DNA of 64,000 nt from Peptidiphaga gingivicola (GCF_001652275.1 NZ_LVZK01000001.1:1240001-1304000); one strand, 5' to 3'. Shown: positions 25,320 through 34,481, counted from the stretch's first letter. The notes: a model not told the origin generated them from the sequence alone. Numbers and translations: made by a program.

Positions 25320-26021
25320 ATGGCTGCACAGCAGCGTGGTCGGGGAGCTAACCCCGACGAGAACAACAACGGTGAGCGCCGCGGGCGCCGCGGCGAGCGT
25401 CGCGGCGAGCGCCGGGATCGCCGGTCCGAAGAGAAGAACGCGTACATCGAGCGCGTCGTGACGATCAACCGCGTGGCCAAGACAGTCAAGGGCGGACGCC
25501 GGATGTCCTTCACGGCTCTCGTCATCGTCGGTGACGGGAACGGCACCGTCGGCGTGGGCTACGGGAAAGCGAAGGAAGTGCCCTCGGCCATCGCCAAGGG
25601 CACGGAGGAAGCCAAGAAGAACTTCTTCAAGGTTCCCCGAATCGGCTCGACCATTCCGCACCTGGTCCAGGGCGAGGACGCCGCAGGCATCGTGCTTCTG
25701 CGCCCGGCTTCCCCCGGAACGGGCGTCATCGCGGGCGGCCCGGTTCGCGCGCTCATGGAGTGCGCAGGCATTCACGACGTTCTGAGCAAGTCGCTCGGCT
25801 CGTCCAACGCGATCAACATCGTCCACGCGGCGGTCGCGGCCCTCAAGGATCTCGAACAGCCCGAGTCCGTCGCGGCGCGCCGAGGCCTTCCCCTGGAGCG
25901 CGTCGCCCCGGAGTCGATGTTGCGAGCCCGCGCCGAAGCCGAGGCCAAGGCGCGATCAGAGAAGGAGGCCGAGGCCGTCAAGGCTGAGAACGAGGCCGCC
26001 GCCGCAGGAGTTGGTGCGTGA
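25320..26021 (+). CDS. rpsE: 30S ribosomal protein S5
   Basis: 233 residues, long for S5 because of an Arg/Glu-rich N-terminal extension (about residues 1-38, repeated RRGERR units) and a charged Ala/Glu tail. The core [33 protein letters not shown] and [13 protein letters not shown] motifs are intact. It takes part in fidelity and the mRNA entry channel. Its last stop base begins the rpmD ATG. Confidence 0.97.
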   Translation: MAAQQRGRGANPDENNNGERRGRRGERRGERRDRRSEEKNAYIERVVTINRVAKTVKGGRRMSFTALVIVGDGNGTVGVGYGKAKEVPSAIAKGTEEAKKNFFKVPRIGSTIPHLVQGEDAAGIVLLRPASPGTGVIAGGPVRALMECAGIHDVLSKSLGSSNAINIVHAAVAALKDLEQPESVAARRGLPLERVAPESMLRARAEAEAKARSEKEAEAVKAENEAAAAGVGA

Positions 26022-26203
26022 TGGCACAGCTGAAAATCACACAGGTCAAGTCCGCCATCGGCGGCAGGCAGAACCAGAAGGACACCCTTCGCACGCTCGG
26101 TCTGCGCCGCATCGGCCAGTCCGTGGTTCGCGAGGACCGCCCCGAGGTTCTCGGCGCCATCCGCACCGTTGCCCATCTCGTCAAAGTGGAGGAGGTCGAC
26201 TGA
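26021..26203 (+). CDS. rpmD: 50S ribosomal protein L30
   Basis: 60 residues. [20 protein letters not shown] and [15 protein letters not shown] are diagnostic. The ATG shares a base with the rpsE stop, and its own stop shares a base with the rplO ATG: tight coupling of three genes. Confidence 0.97.
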   Translation: MAQLKITQVKSAIGGRQNQKDTLRTLGLRRIGQSVVREDRPEVLGAIRTVAHLVKVEEVD

Positions 26204-26685
26204 TGTCCACGAAGAAGGCATCGAAGAAAGCAGCCGCCCCTGAGGGCGTCCTGAAGATCCACCACCTTCGCCCCGCTCCCGGATCGAACAAGGCCAAGAC
26301 CCGCGTGGGACGCGGCGAGGGCTCGAAGGGCAAGACCGCGGGTCGCGGAACCAAGGGCACGAAGGCCCGCTACCAGGTTCCCGCTCGTTTTGAGGGCGGC
26401 CAAATGCCGATCCACATGCGGCTTCCGAAGCTGCGCGGATTCAAGAATCCGTTCCGCGTCGAGTACCAAGTGGTCAACGTCGGCGCGCTGAGCGAGCTTT
26501 TCCCCGAGGGCGGCAAGGTGACCGTCGAAGACCTCGTCGCCAAGGGCGCGGTTCGCGACAAGCACCTCGTCAAGGTCCTGGGGACCGGCGACTTGGCCGT
26601 CAAGCTCGACGTCCGAGTCGACGCCTGGTCGGGATCTGCAAAGGAAAAGATCGAAGCGGCCGGCGGAAGCATCGCCGCTCGCTGA
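26203..26685 (+). CDS. rplO: 50S ribosomal protein L15
   Basis: 160 residues. [36 protein letters not shown] and [18 protein letters not shown] are diagnostic of this late-assembly 50S protein. The start ATG 26203 overlaps rpmD. A perfect terminator hairpin begins 5 bases after the stop, so secY is transcribed from its own promoter. Confidence 0.97.
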   Translation: MSTKKASKKAAAPEGVLKIHHLRPAPGSNKAKTRVGRGEGSKGKTAGRGTKGTKARYQVPARFEGGQMPIHMRLPKLRGFKNPFRVEYQVVNVGALSELFPEGGKVTVEDLVAKGAVRDKHLVKVLGTGDLAVKLDVRVDAWSGSAKEKIEAAGGSIAAR

Positions 26686-26690
26686 ACAAA

Positions 26691-26725
26691 CGGGAATGCC
26701 CCCGCGCCTAGCGGGGGCATTCCCG
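26691..26725. terminator. Hairpin terminator after rplO
   Basis: A 15-bp perfect stem (26691-26705 with 26711-26725) and a 5-base loop, ending the S10/spc transcription unit. Confidence 0.8.
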
Positions 26726-26784
26726 TGTTGCATTCCTCGCGGCGGGTTGCGCTTCGGATGTAGTCGCGATCGTCTGCCGCCGGG

Positions 26785-26790
26785 TATAGT
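26785..26790 (+). promoter_or_regulatory. Possible -10 element for secY
   Basis: TATAGT at 26785-26790 lies between the rplO terminator and secY, about 117 bases ahead of the start. No good -35 is seen. Confidence 0.3.
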
Positions 26791-26906
26791 AATGAGAGCG
26801 GTGCGGGGCCGCCAACTGCCATCCCCGTGGTCGGGTCTCTCCCGAACTCATCGACGCGGGCACAGTCCGCAACACACCCGCGGTCTTACCGCAATCTGGA
26901 GGAATT

Positions 26907-28193
26907 TTGCTCAAGGCGTTCGCGGCCGCGTTCCGCACCCCAGACCTTCGCCGCAAGCTGCTCTTCACGGTCGCCATCATGGTGATCTACAGATTGGGCA
27001 CTTTCGTTCCTGCGCCGTTCGTTTCGATACACAACGTGCGCCAGTGCGCCGCTCAAAAGGGCGAGGGCGGTTTCCTCAATCTCCTCAACATGTTTTCGGG
27101 CGGGGCAATGCTCCAGCTGTCTGTCTTCGCGCTCGGCATCATGCCCTACATCACGGCGTCGATCATCATCCAGCTTCTGCGCGTCGTCATCCCGAGGTTC
27201 GAGCAGCTTCACAAAGAGGGACAGTCGGGAACGGCCAAACTCACTGAGTACACCCGCTATCTGACGATCGGCCTGGGGGTCCTCCAGTCGGCGGTGTACG
27301 TCTCTCTGGCCAACACGACGCTCTTCCAGGGCTGCAGGCATCAGCCCATCCCGGGGGCGAACCCCGTCAAGATCACCATGGCCATCCTCGCCATGACAGC
27401 GGGGACCGGACTCATCATGTGGCTTGCCGAGCTCATCACGGAGCGCGGCGTCGGCAACGGCATGTCGATCCTCATCTTCACCGGCATCTGCGCCAACTTC
27501 CCCGGAATGCTCCTCAACGTCATCCGCTCCAACGCGGGGTGGAAGGGCGCGATCGTCGTCCTCGCGGTCTTCCTAGCCATCACGGTGGTGGTCGTCTTCG
27601 TCGAACAATGCCAGCGGCGCATCCCGGTGCAGTACGCCAAGCGCGTCGTCGGACGGCGCATGATCGGCGGCTCCACGACGTACCTGCCCATCAAGATCAA
27701 CATGGCCAACGTCATCCCGGTCATCTTCGCGTCTTCGCTGCTCATGCTTCCGCAGATGATCGCCTCCTTCGGCAACCAGAGCTCCGGCTGGGTCCAGTTC
27801 ATACAGTCCAATCTGACCAGGCAAGGCGTCTGGTACTACGGCCTGTACGCCCTGCTCATCTTCGGGTTCACCTTCTTCTACACGTCGATCACCTTCGACA
27901 CGGAGGAGGTCGCCGACAACATGAAGCGCTACGGCGGCTTCATTCCGGGCGTGCGCGCCGGCCGACCCACTGCGGAGTACCTCAGCTACGTTTCGAAACG
28001 CGTCACCTGGGTGGGCGCCATCTATCTGACGGTCGTCGCCCTCATCCCATCCGTCATGTTCTCCGAGATGGGCATATTCCAGGGGACGTTCGGCGGAACG
28101 TCCATCATGATCCTCGTTGGCGTCGGCTTGCAGACGGTCAAGGACATCAACGCCCAGCTTCAGCAGCGTCATTACGAGGGATTCCTCCGCTGA
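26907..28193 (+). CDS. secY: Protein translocase subunit SecY
   Basis: A 428-residue integral membrane protein forming the Sec channel with SecE and SecG; it exports most signal-peptide proteins, including the lipoproteins encoded in this window. Ten membrane segments are apparent, with LLFTVAIMVIYRLGTFVPAP (TM1), GGAMLQLSVFALGIMPYITA (plug/TM2) and GVRAGRPTAEYL (cytosolic loop 5). The TTG start at 26907 follows TGGAGGAA. adk and map follow closely. Confidence 0.97.
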   Translation: MLKAFAAAFRTPDLRRKLLFTVAIMVIYRLGTFVPAPFVSIHNVRQCAAQKGEGGFLNLLNMFSGGAMLQLSVFALGIMPYITASIIIQLLRVVIPRFEQLHKEGQSGTAKLTEYTRYLTIGLGVLQSAVYVSLANTTLFQGCRHQPIPGANPVKITMAILAMTAGTGLIMWLAELITERGVGNGMSILIFTGICANFPGMLLNVIRSNAGWKGAIVVLAVFLAITVVVVFVEQCQRRIPVQYAKRVVGRRMIGGSTTYLPIKINMANVIPVIFASSLLMLPQMIASFGNQSSGWVQFIQSNLTRQGVWYYGLYALLIFGFTFFYTSITFDTEEVADNMKRYGGFIPGVRAGRPTAEYLSYVSKRVTWVGAIYLTVVALIPSVMFSEMGIFQGTFGGTSIMILVGVGLQTVKDINAQLQQRHYEGFLR

Positions 28194-28280
28194 CGCTCGC
28201 CGGGGGCGCCGCCAATGGAAAGCGACAGTTCGCAAGGGATAGCAACGAACGCAACTAAAGCAACGCAAGGGAGTGTCCCA

Positions 28281-28868
28281 ATGTCCTTACGCTTCGTCCT
28301 CGTCGGCCCTCCGGGCTCGGGCAAGGGAACGCAGGCGCGCGCCCTCACGGAGCGCTTCGGGGTCCCCGCCGTCTCAACGGGCGCGATTTTCAGGGCCCAC
28401 ACCCGCGCGGGCGACGAACTGGGCCGCTTGGCGGACTCGTACACCTCGCGCGGCGAGCTCGTGCCCGACGACGTCACCGATCGCATGGTCGCGGCCAGGC
28501 TGAGCGAGGAGGACGTGGCCCGCGGGTTCCTCCTCGACGGCTATCCGCGCAACCTCCATCAGGTCCACGCCCTCGACGACATACTCGGAGGCTTGGGGAC
28601 GGCCCTCGATTTCGTTTTGGAGATCACTGCCGACGACGACGTCGTTGTGCAACGTCTCCTCGGGCGGGCCGCCGATGAAGGCCGCAAGGACGACACAGAG
28701 GACGTCATCCGGCATCGGATCGCCCTCTACCATCAGACGACCGAGCCCCTCATCGCAGAGTACCGGGCGCGGAGGATCCTAGTGAGCGTCGACGGCATCG
28801 GCGACGTCGACGAGGTTGCCGAGCGCATAGGGCGCGCCGTCGCCTCCTTCCTCGGCTCGCGCGCCTGA
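28281..28868 (+). CDS. adk: Adenylate kinase
   Basis: A 195-residue enzyme catalysing ATP + AMP = 2 ADP. The P-loop GPPGSGKGTQ (residues 8-17), FLLDGYPRN and the short LID region make it the short form without a zinc finger, as usual in actinobacteria. ATG 28281 follows AAGGGAGTGTCCC; the 22 extra upstream codons are not family-like. Its stop shares one base with the map ATG. Confidence 0.96.
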   Translation: MSLRFVLVGPPGSGKGTQARALTERFGVPAVSTGAIFRAHTRAGDELGRLADSYTSRGELVPDDVTDRMVAARLSEEDVARGFLLDGYPRNLHQVHALDDILGGLGTALDFVLEITADDDVVVQRLLGRAADEGRKDDTEDVIRHRIALYHQTTEPLIAEYRARRILVSVDGIGDVDEVAERIGRAVASFLGSRA

Positions 28869-29695
28869 TGTCCCGCTCGTCTCGCTCCTTGGAGTACAAG
28901 ACGGACGGCCAAATCCGCAGCATGCGCAAGGCGGGCTTGGTCGTGGCCGCGATCCATGCGGCGTTGCGCGAGGAGGTTCGGGCCGGGGTGACGACGCGTC
29001 GGATGGACGAGCTCGCCCGCGGGGTCCTGGAGGCCCACGGAGCGCGATCGAACTTCTACGGCTACTACGGCTATCCGGCCCAGATCTGCGTCTCGGTCAA
29101 CGATGAGATCGTCCATGGAATCCCAGGGGAGAGGGTGCTCGAGGCCGGGGATTTGGTGTCGTTCGACTGCGGTGCCGTCCTGGACGGCTGGCACGGCGAC
29201 GCGGCCTTCTCGATTGTGGTTCCCGGCAAGGACGCTCCGGCGCGCACGCGCCTGTGCGAAATTGCCGAGGCCTCCATGTGGCACGGCATCGCAGCCATGG
29301 CAACGGGCGGCCGTGTGGGCGACGTCGGGCGGGCCATCGACGATTTCATTGTGAGCCTTCCCGACCCGCCGGGCATCGTCGTCGATTACGTCGGCCACGG
29401 CATCGGCTCGGCCATGCACATGCCGCCGGATGTGCCGAACTTCCGCTCTCGCGAGCGCGGGCCTCGGCTCAAGCCGGGGATGGTGCTCTGCATCGAGCCG
29501 ATGCTGACGGCGGGGGACCAAGCCAATCGAGTGCTTGACGACGAATGGACCGTCGTCACTGCGGACGGTTCCGATGCTTGCCACTGGGAGCACGAGGTGG
29601 CCCTTCATTCGGGAGGCATCTGGGTTCTGACCGCGCCCGACGGCGGCGAGGCCGGCCTGAAACCTTTCGGAATCGTGCCCGCGCCTCTTGACTGA
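28868..29695 (+). CDS. map: Methionine aminopeptidase, type I
   Basis: 275 residues; removes the initiator Met from new proteins. The five metal ligands are recognisable: Asp in VSFDCGAV, Asp in WHGDAAF, His in GHGIGSAMH, Glu in CIEPML and Glu in WEHEVALHS. There is no N-terminal SH3-binding extension. In most bacteria infA follows directly; here a 13-kb accessory block intervenes. Confidence 0.96.
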   Translation: MSRSSRSLEYKTDGQIRSMRKAGLVVAAIHAALREEVRAGVTTRRMDELARGVLEAHGARSNFYGYYGYPAQICVSVNDEIVHGIPGERVLEAGDLVSFDCGAVLDGWHGDAAFSIVVPGKDAPARTRLCEIAEASMWHGIAAMATGGRVGDVGRAIDDFIVSLPDPPGIVVDYVGHGIGSAMHMPPDVPNFRSRERGPRLKPGMVLCIEPMLTAGDQANRVLDDEWTVVTADGSDACHWEHEVALHSGGIWVLTAPDGGEAGLKPFGIVPAPLD

Positions 29696-30027
29696 TCGGA
29701 CCGCAGGATAGAACTTTGCGTGAAATCGGCGTCATTTCGCCGTTTGGGGAACAGTCCCCGAGCGGCGAGCGTAATCATCTCATAGGATAGGGGAGTCAGC
29801 CCCGAGCCGATCGGCGGATATCACGGCTGGTTCGCTTTGAACTGTCGGTTTCGTCACGATTCTCTAATCGTCGGTAGGTTTTCAACCCGCGACGACACGC
29901 GAACGTGACGAAGGTGGATGCGGATTCGACGATTGAGGGGTATTCTATAATCCTAGAAACATCAGGGGTCCCTGGTGTAGCCACCATTAGATCTCGTACA
30001 CGCACAAGATTCGGGAGGGATGATCAA
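29696..30027 (+). promoter_or_regulatory. Interval with promoter-like TATAAT before the accessory block
   Basis: 332 bases without a gene. A weak hairpin (29727-29742, CGGCG/CGCCG then TTT) could end the secY-adk-map transcript. A perfect TATAAT lies at 29946-29951, about 77 bases upstream of the next start codon, but no good -35 is present. The DNA turns AT-rich here. Confidence 0.4.
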
Positions 30028-30474
30028 GTGGCAATATTCAAACTCGACTCAGACAAATTCAATCAACAACTAGCAAGTCTCTCGGAGGGCGGCGACAAGT
30101 TCCAAGAGGCTCAAAAGAACTTCAGGTCGGGCGTTCAGATAGAAGCGGGTCCCGGCGGCGGCGAACACTGGTCAGGCGTCGACGAGCTGGACCATTTCAA
30201 GACGCCCCTGCACGCGTCGTTCGTCGCCATCGACGATGAACTGAAGTCCACCTCGGAGAGGCAGCACGCGATCATCGCGAATCTGCGGGAGTCTCTCAAG
30301 TCATTCCAGTACATCGATGACCAAGAGCGTCAAAGCTACATGGACCAGCTAGACGCCCTGGACTCGAAGTTCGAGTACATTGCTCCCCAGGGAATGCAAG
30401 CTATTGCCCTCGCCTTTAAAGGAAGTGTGGCGGCAATGGCGAAAGCGGCATCTGCGACGAAGGATGATAAATAA
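30028..30474 (+). CDS. Small WSG-motif protein, WXG100-like, first copy
   Basis: A 148-residue soluble, mostly helical protein with no signal peptide. A helix (FNQQLASLSEGGDKFQEAQ) leads to Trp48-Ser-Gly50 and a second long helix, the layout of WXG100/ESX proteins, although it is longer than the usual 100 residues. The GTG at 30028 is preferred: GGGAGG lies 9 bases upstream, and the paralogue at 58661 has the same arrangement and the same VAIF start. The frame is open upstream to 29905. Its stop overlaps the next ATG (TAATG), implying a two-gene operon. Function unknown. Confidence 0.75.
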   Translation: MAIFKLDSDKFNQQLASLSEGGDKFQEAQKNFRSGVQIEAGPGGGEHWSGVDELDHFKTPLHASFVAIDDELKSTSERQHAIIANLRESLKSFQYIDDQERQSYMDQLDALDSKFEYIAPQGMQAIALAFKGSVAAMAKAASATKDDK

Positions 30475-32300
30475 TGGCGACTCCCAATGCTGACAGGCTC
30501 CACGGCATCGAGTCGTGGGATACGACGTCGATTGAGCAGGCGAACAGCCATTTGCACAACGTCAGGGGCAAACTCGAAGAGGTCGCGGGAATCAACGAGA
30601 GGGTAGCCTCCGACCTTGGCTTGGAAGGAACGACCGCCGACTCGGTCCAAACCGACCTCAGCAGCGTTGCCCGCGATCTGAAGGACCATTCCGATGGGAT
30701 CGGCAAGCTGATCGAGGTTCGCGAGGAGGCCATGAAAGGCGGCATTCAAGCGAAAGAGCGTAGCGCTGAAATCCAGGCTCATCTGGGTGAAGTCAATAGA
30801 ATGAACGATGGCTTTAACAGCATGGCAAAGGCCATTCCCGGGGGAGGGCCTGTAAGCGCACAGGTCCAAGCACAGGCGGAACATCAGCTCGAAGCCGCCC
30901 ACGCCGAGTTTGATAAGCGGGCTAAGAAGGTTCTCAGCGAGCTGCAGTCGCGCACTGAGGCGGCGATTTCGGGGCTCCCGTTCATCCACAAGCAAACGAA
31001 ATCGTACGGATCGGCTGAGATGGGCTTCCACGAAGGGCTGAAAAAGCGTACGCCGGGCATAGGTGGCTCGGACGATGGCGATAGCCATGTGCGGCGAGGG
31101 GCATCCGGCGACGGTTCTTCCGGCGGCTATCAGCAGACCGGCCCCTCAAGGTCGGCGACGGCATGGCACACGTCGGGAGGCGACGCTTCTGTCGGCTCCG
31201 CTGGAAGCCACGCCGGTTCGACTGGGCATTCTTCCGTCCACCCCGTTTCCCCCAGTCAACGAGCAGACAGCTGGTCTCTGCAAAGTTCGCATTACACGCC
31301 CTCCTCCTCGGGATCTTTGATTTCCGGAGGGGGAGCCCATCCATCGGGCCTCCATTCGCCGGCGGTGCACAATCCGCTGGCCTCGGCCGCCGCCATCGGC
31401 GGGGGAGGCGCGGCGGTGGCTGGATACAAGGCCTATCAGGCTGCCCGCGCCGCCCGAACGGCCCAATCGATGCCGACTTCGCGTGCCTCATCAATGAGGT
31501 CAGGGGCCACCATGCGCACCCCGACGACGTCCTCGACGGGCATCGTCAAGGGCGCGACGACGGCGGCCCGCGCGACGACGTCCGCGACGACTCAGGGAAG
31601 GGCCGGCAGCGTCCGAGGCGGCGCCAGCGGCATTGCGCGTCCCGTGTCCGCTTCCTCCGCCCGTGGGTCGAGCATCATGAAAGGCGGCGCCACGACGGCC
31701 GCTCGTTCGGCCGCTTCGACGTCTTCCGGTCGCGGGTCGGGGATCATGAAGGGCGCGACGACGGCGGCCCGCGCGACCTCGTCCGCGACGAGCCAGGGGA
31801 CTGCCGGCAGCGCTCGAGGCGGTGCGACGTCTGCTCGCGGGGCAGGGTCGGCAACCGCCCGCGGGACTGGAGCTTCGGGGCGCGGAGCAGCATCCATGGC
31901 CGGACGCTCCGCCGGAGGTTCCTCTTCGGCCAAGGGCGTGAACGGAGCCCGCGGGGGAGCCGCTTCGTCCGCAGGGCGTTCCTCATCGACTGCTGGGCGT
32001 GCTTCCGCCGTGGGGCGCACGGCTTCGTCGACGGCGAGCGCGTCCTCGCGCAGCGGCTCGGCCCGTCCGGGGATGACGCGGCCAGGAGCCTCCGCAGGAA
32101 GCAGGTCCGCCTCGACGTCGCGCGCCATATCGGGATTGACAGGCGGGCGCGGAAAGGATCGCAAGGACAAGCGTCGGGAAGACCGCCGCTCGATTGAAGA
32201 AACGCAGGTTACCCCTTACGAGACGGACAACACTGTGACCTTCCTTGAGGCCGGCCGACGTGAAGAGCCTCAGGAGGATCAAGGCAAGCATCAAAGTTAG
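30474..32300 (+). CDS. Ala/Ser/Thr/Arg-rich protein with helical head, first copy
   Basis: 608 residues, not recognised by family. Residues 1-170 form a helical head (MATPNADRL, DLGLEGTTADSVQTDL) resembling type VII secretion-associated N-termini. A Ser/Gly-rich linker follows, then a Gly/Ala segment ending GYKAYQAARAAR. Three diverged repeats of GI(V/M)KGATTAAR, with GIARPVSASSARG between, lie at about nt 31537-31820, followed by a basic low-complexity region. The tail carries PYETDNTVTFLEAG, shared with the paralogue near 60920. The composition suggests a surface-exposed or nucleic-acid-binding chain. It ends 20 bases before a 40-bp palindrome. Confidence 0.75.
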   Translation: MATPNADRLHGIESWDTTSIEQANSHLHNVRGKLEEVAGINERVASDLGLEGTTADSVQTDLSSVARDLKDHSDGIGKLIEVREEAMKGGIQAKERSAEIQAHLGEVNRMNDGFNSMAKAIPGGGPVSAQVQAQAEHQLEAAHAEFDKRAKKVLSELQSRTEAAISGLPFIHKQTKSYGSAEMGFHEGLKKRTPGIGGSDDGDSHVRRGASGDGSSGGYQQTGPSRSATAWHTSGGDASVGSAGSHAGSTGHSSVHPVSPSQRADSWSLQSSHYTPSSSGSLISGGGAHPSGLHSPAVHNPLASAAAIGGGGAAVAGYKAYQAARAARTAQSMPTSRASSMRSGATMRTPTTSSTGIVKGATTAARATTSATTQGRAGSVRGGASGIARPVSASSARGSSIMKGGATTAARSAASTSSGRGSGIMKGATTAARATSSATSQGTAGSARGGATSARGAGSATARGTGASGRGAASMAGRSAGGSSSAKGVNGARGGAASSAGRSSSTAGRASAVGRTASSTASASSRSGSARPGMTRPGASAGSRSASTSRAISGLTGGRGKDRKDKRREDRRSIEETQVTPYETDNTVTFLEAGRREEPQEDQGKHQS

Positions 32301-32320
32301 CCTCGGTCATTTCGAGCTAA

Positions 32321-32360
32321 AGGTGTGGGGTGGGACCGGATCCGGTCCCACCCCACACCT
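32321..32360. terminator. 40-base perfect palindrome between convergent genes
   Basis: Bases 32321-32340 are the exact reverse complement of 32341-32360. It lies between the + strand Ala/Ser-rich gene and the - strand LppM-like gene, and should act as a bidirectional terminator. Confidence 0.75.
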
Positions 32361-32469
32361 TATGCCGTTTGTGCGCCGAGAACAGCGAATGTCTGAATCC
32401 GGAGGCCTTGTTAATTCCCTGCCACCGGTGCTTCAGGCTATTTATTAGCAAGAGCCAACGCGCAACGTG

Positions 32470-33387
32470 TCATCGGGGGCGGTATCTTGTGTCGGGGTCG
32501 TTTGTGTGGTCGGTGTTCGGTGTTTGAGGGGTTGTTCCGTAGCCTGATGGAGGCGCGGCCTGGGCGTTGTGCGGATAGGGCGGTGGGTTTGTGGCCTGCT
32601 GACCGGGAACGTAAGGCTGCGCCTGTTGTGCCAAAGTCGAAGGAACGACAAGTGCCTGGCTGGGACCGGTGGTCGGGGCCTGGACCGTGCGTCGTTTGCG
32701 TCCGAGAATAAGCCAGGCTCCTGCAACGACGGCTAGAACGCCGCCGCCGGCAAGCCCCCATCCCCACGCCGGGAAACCGCCTCCGCTATGATTCTGCGAT
32801 GGCTTCGACTCATTCGAATCATTTGATGTTTCATTAGGGCTATTGTTGGTATTTGAAGTTTTAGAGGATCTTTCTTTCTCTGAAATAACAGATATTCCTT
32901 TGAACCACACGTTGGGGTCCTCGATAATGACCTTATTCCCATCTATCTTCCCTACGCTTGTTTGAGTAACTTTCCCCGGCATGATAATTGTCATTTTTAG
33001 TTGAAACTTACTGAAGTCACCTTTGATTTTCCATTTTGGAACATTAATGTAATATTTGCCGGATTTCTCCTTCAAAGTCGTAGTTCCTTCCATTGGTTCG
33101 GTGGAGGTGACTTTACATTTAGTATTTCCTCCCGGAGGGGTAAGGTCCTCTACTTTCGGATTTTTGATAAAACTGGCGTTTGCTTGAGCCATTATTTTCA
33201 CGCTTTCGCATGTTCGTTTGAGTTCGGTCATATATCCTGTAGTATCCTCTACTTCAAACGATAAGACTGTTTTAGCGTCAGGCCGATAGTCGATGGTTCC
33301 TTCGAGGCGGCAGCCGGCCAGTAAGAAGGCCGTAACGGCCATCAAAATGGCTTTGATTAAGGAAGTCTTTTTTGCGTGGACGGTCAT
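32470..33387 (-). CDS. LppM-like lipoprotein with C-terminal membrane anchor, copy 1
   Basis: 305 residues. A lipoprotein signal with lipobox LAGC (Cys26) starts it, followed by an LppM-type beta-rich domain (RLEGTIDYRPD, FEVEDTTGYM, TPPGGNTKCKV, GKIDGNKVIIED). A Ser/Asn linker, one membrane helix (WGWGLAGGGVLAVVAGAWL), a GRKRR stop-transfer and a Pro/Gln-rich cytoplasmic tail follow. The protein is thus anchored at both ends. LppM proteins are known in mycobacteria; the role here is unknown. The first 550 bases are AT-rich relative to neighbours. Confidence 0.8.
   Translation of the reverse strand: MTVHAKKTSLIKAILMAVTAFLLAGCRLEGTIDYRPDAKTVLSFEVEDTTGYMTELKRTCESVKIMAQANASFIKNPKVEDLTPPGGNTKCKVTSTEPMEGTTTLKEKSGKYYINVPKWKIKGDFSKFQLKMTIIMPGKVTQTSVGKIDGNKVIIEDPNVWFKGISVISEKERSSKTSNTNNSPNETSNDSNESKPSQNHSGGGFPAWGWGLAGGGVLAVVAGAWLILGRKRRTVQAPTTGPSQALVVPSTLAQQAQPYVPGQQATNPPPYPHNAQAAPPSGYGTTPQTPNTDHTNDPDTRYRPR
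32474..32789 (-). repeat. Near-identical 3' halves of LppM copies 1 and 2 (first member)
   Basis: This segment matches 33545-33878 at nucleotide level with only small indels and scattered changes, while the upstream halves of the two genes have diverged strongly. It looks like a recent tandem duplication or gene conversion limited to the membrane-segment and tail region. Confidence 0.75.
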
Positions 33388-34481
33388 GTCGAGTCTCCTC
33401 TGTCCCGAGAATCGGATGGCTTGCGGAATTGCCGTACTAAACCTAGCTTATCGTGAGCGGGCCTACGGCGCTTTGGTTGCGTGAAATCTGAGAACCGCCC
33501 TCCCCGATCGTCTACTTGGAATGACTTGTTGATCCCATTCTTACCGGGGGCGGTATCTTGTGTCGGGGTCGTCTTGTGTGTGGTCGGGGGTCGGTTTTTG
33601 AGGAGGGGTCGGGGGCGCGTTGTGGCCGTAGCCTGACGAGGGCGCGGCCTGGGCGTTGTTGTGCGGATAGGGGGTGGGTTTGTGGCCTGCTGACCGGGGG
33701 CGTAGGGCCGTGCCTGTTGTGGCAGAGTTGAAGGAACGACGGGTGCCTGGTTGGGGCCGGTGGTCGGGGCCTGGACCGTGCGTCGTTTGCGTCCGAGAAT
33801 GAGCCAGGCTCCTGCAACGACGGCTAGAACGCCGCCGCCGGCAAGCCCCCATCCCCACGCCGGGAAACCGCCTGCGCTGTCGCTCCGCGACGACTTTGCT
33901 CCAGTTTTCTCATTCGACGGTCTGGACGGGCCGCCATCTGACGTCGAAGCCTTTGACGCCCCTTCCTTTTCCGCCGTAACCGTAATACCTTCATTAAAGA
34001 AATCAAGACTGTCAAGCACGACTTTGTTGCCCTCAATCTTACCTTTAGTTGTTTTAACAACCTTTTCTGGCATACTAATAACTATATTTGTCTTAGTATC
34101 GTTCGAATCAAAGCCATTAGTAATTTTCGGCATGACAAAAATATACTTGTCGCCGTCGGTTGTGAACTTTATTTTATCACTATCAAAAGGTTCGTTTGTC
34201 GACACTCTACATGTAATATGTCCGCGTTGAGAGGTTAAATCCTCAAATTTTGGATTTTTAATGAATCCGGCTTTAGCTTTCGTAGACAACTCAAATCCTT
34301 TACATGTTTGATTAATTTTCTTCATTGAATCGGTTGTATCTTCAATTTCTATCACCAATTTTGTGCTGCCATCGGCTTTGAATTCGAGTGTTCCTTCAAC
34401 GCGGCATGCGGAGAGAACGAAGGCCGTAAGAGTTATCAAAATGGCTTTGATGAGGGAAGACTTTTTCGCGTGGACGGTCAT
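33384..34481 (-). CDS. LppM-like lipoprotein, copy 2, with frameshifted tail
   Basis: 365 residues, a tandem paralogue of the gene at 32470. Lipobox LSAC (Cys26), the same domain order and an almost identical membrane segment are present. In the cytoplasmic tail it lacks one base relative to copy 1, in the C-run at 33670-33674, so the frame leaves the shared tail: the ending DPDTRYRPR survives only in another frame, stopping at 33541. The altered frame runs on to overlap the start of copy 1 by 4 bases (ATGA). Either a recent mutation, a slippage switch or a sequencing error. Confidence 0.75.
   Translation of the reverse strand: MTVHAKKSSLIKAILITLTAFVLSACRVEGTLEFKADGSTKLVIEIEDTTDSMKKINQTCKGFELSTKAKAGFIKNPKFEDLTSQRGHITCRVSTNEPFDSDKIKFTTDGDKYIFVMPKITNGFDSNDTKTNIVISMPEKVVKTTKGKIEGNKVVLDSLDFFNEGITVTAEKEGASKASTSDGGPSRPSNEKTGAKSSRSDSAGGFPAWGWGLAGGGVLAVVAGAWLILGRKRRTVQAPTTGPNQAPVVPSTLPQQARPYAPGQQATNPPPIRTTTPRPRPRQATATTRPRPLLKNRPPTTHKTTPTQDTAPGKNGINKSFQVDDRGGRFSDFTQPKRRRPAHDKLGLVRQFRKPSDSRDRGDST
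33545..33878 (-). repeat. Near-identical 3' halves of LppM copies 1 and 2 (second member)
   Basis: Counterpart of 32474-32789. It contains the one-base deletion that changes the tail frame of copy 2. Confidence 0.75.
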
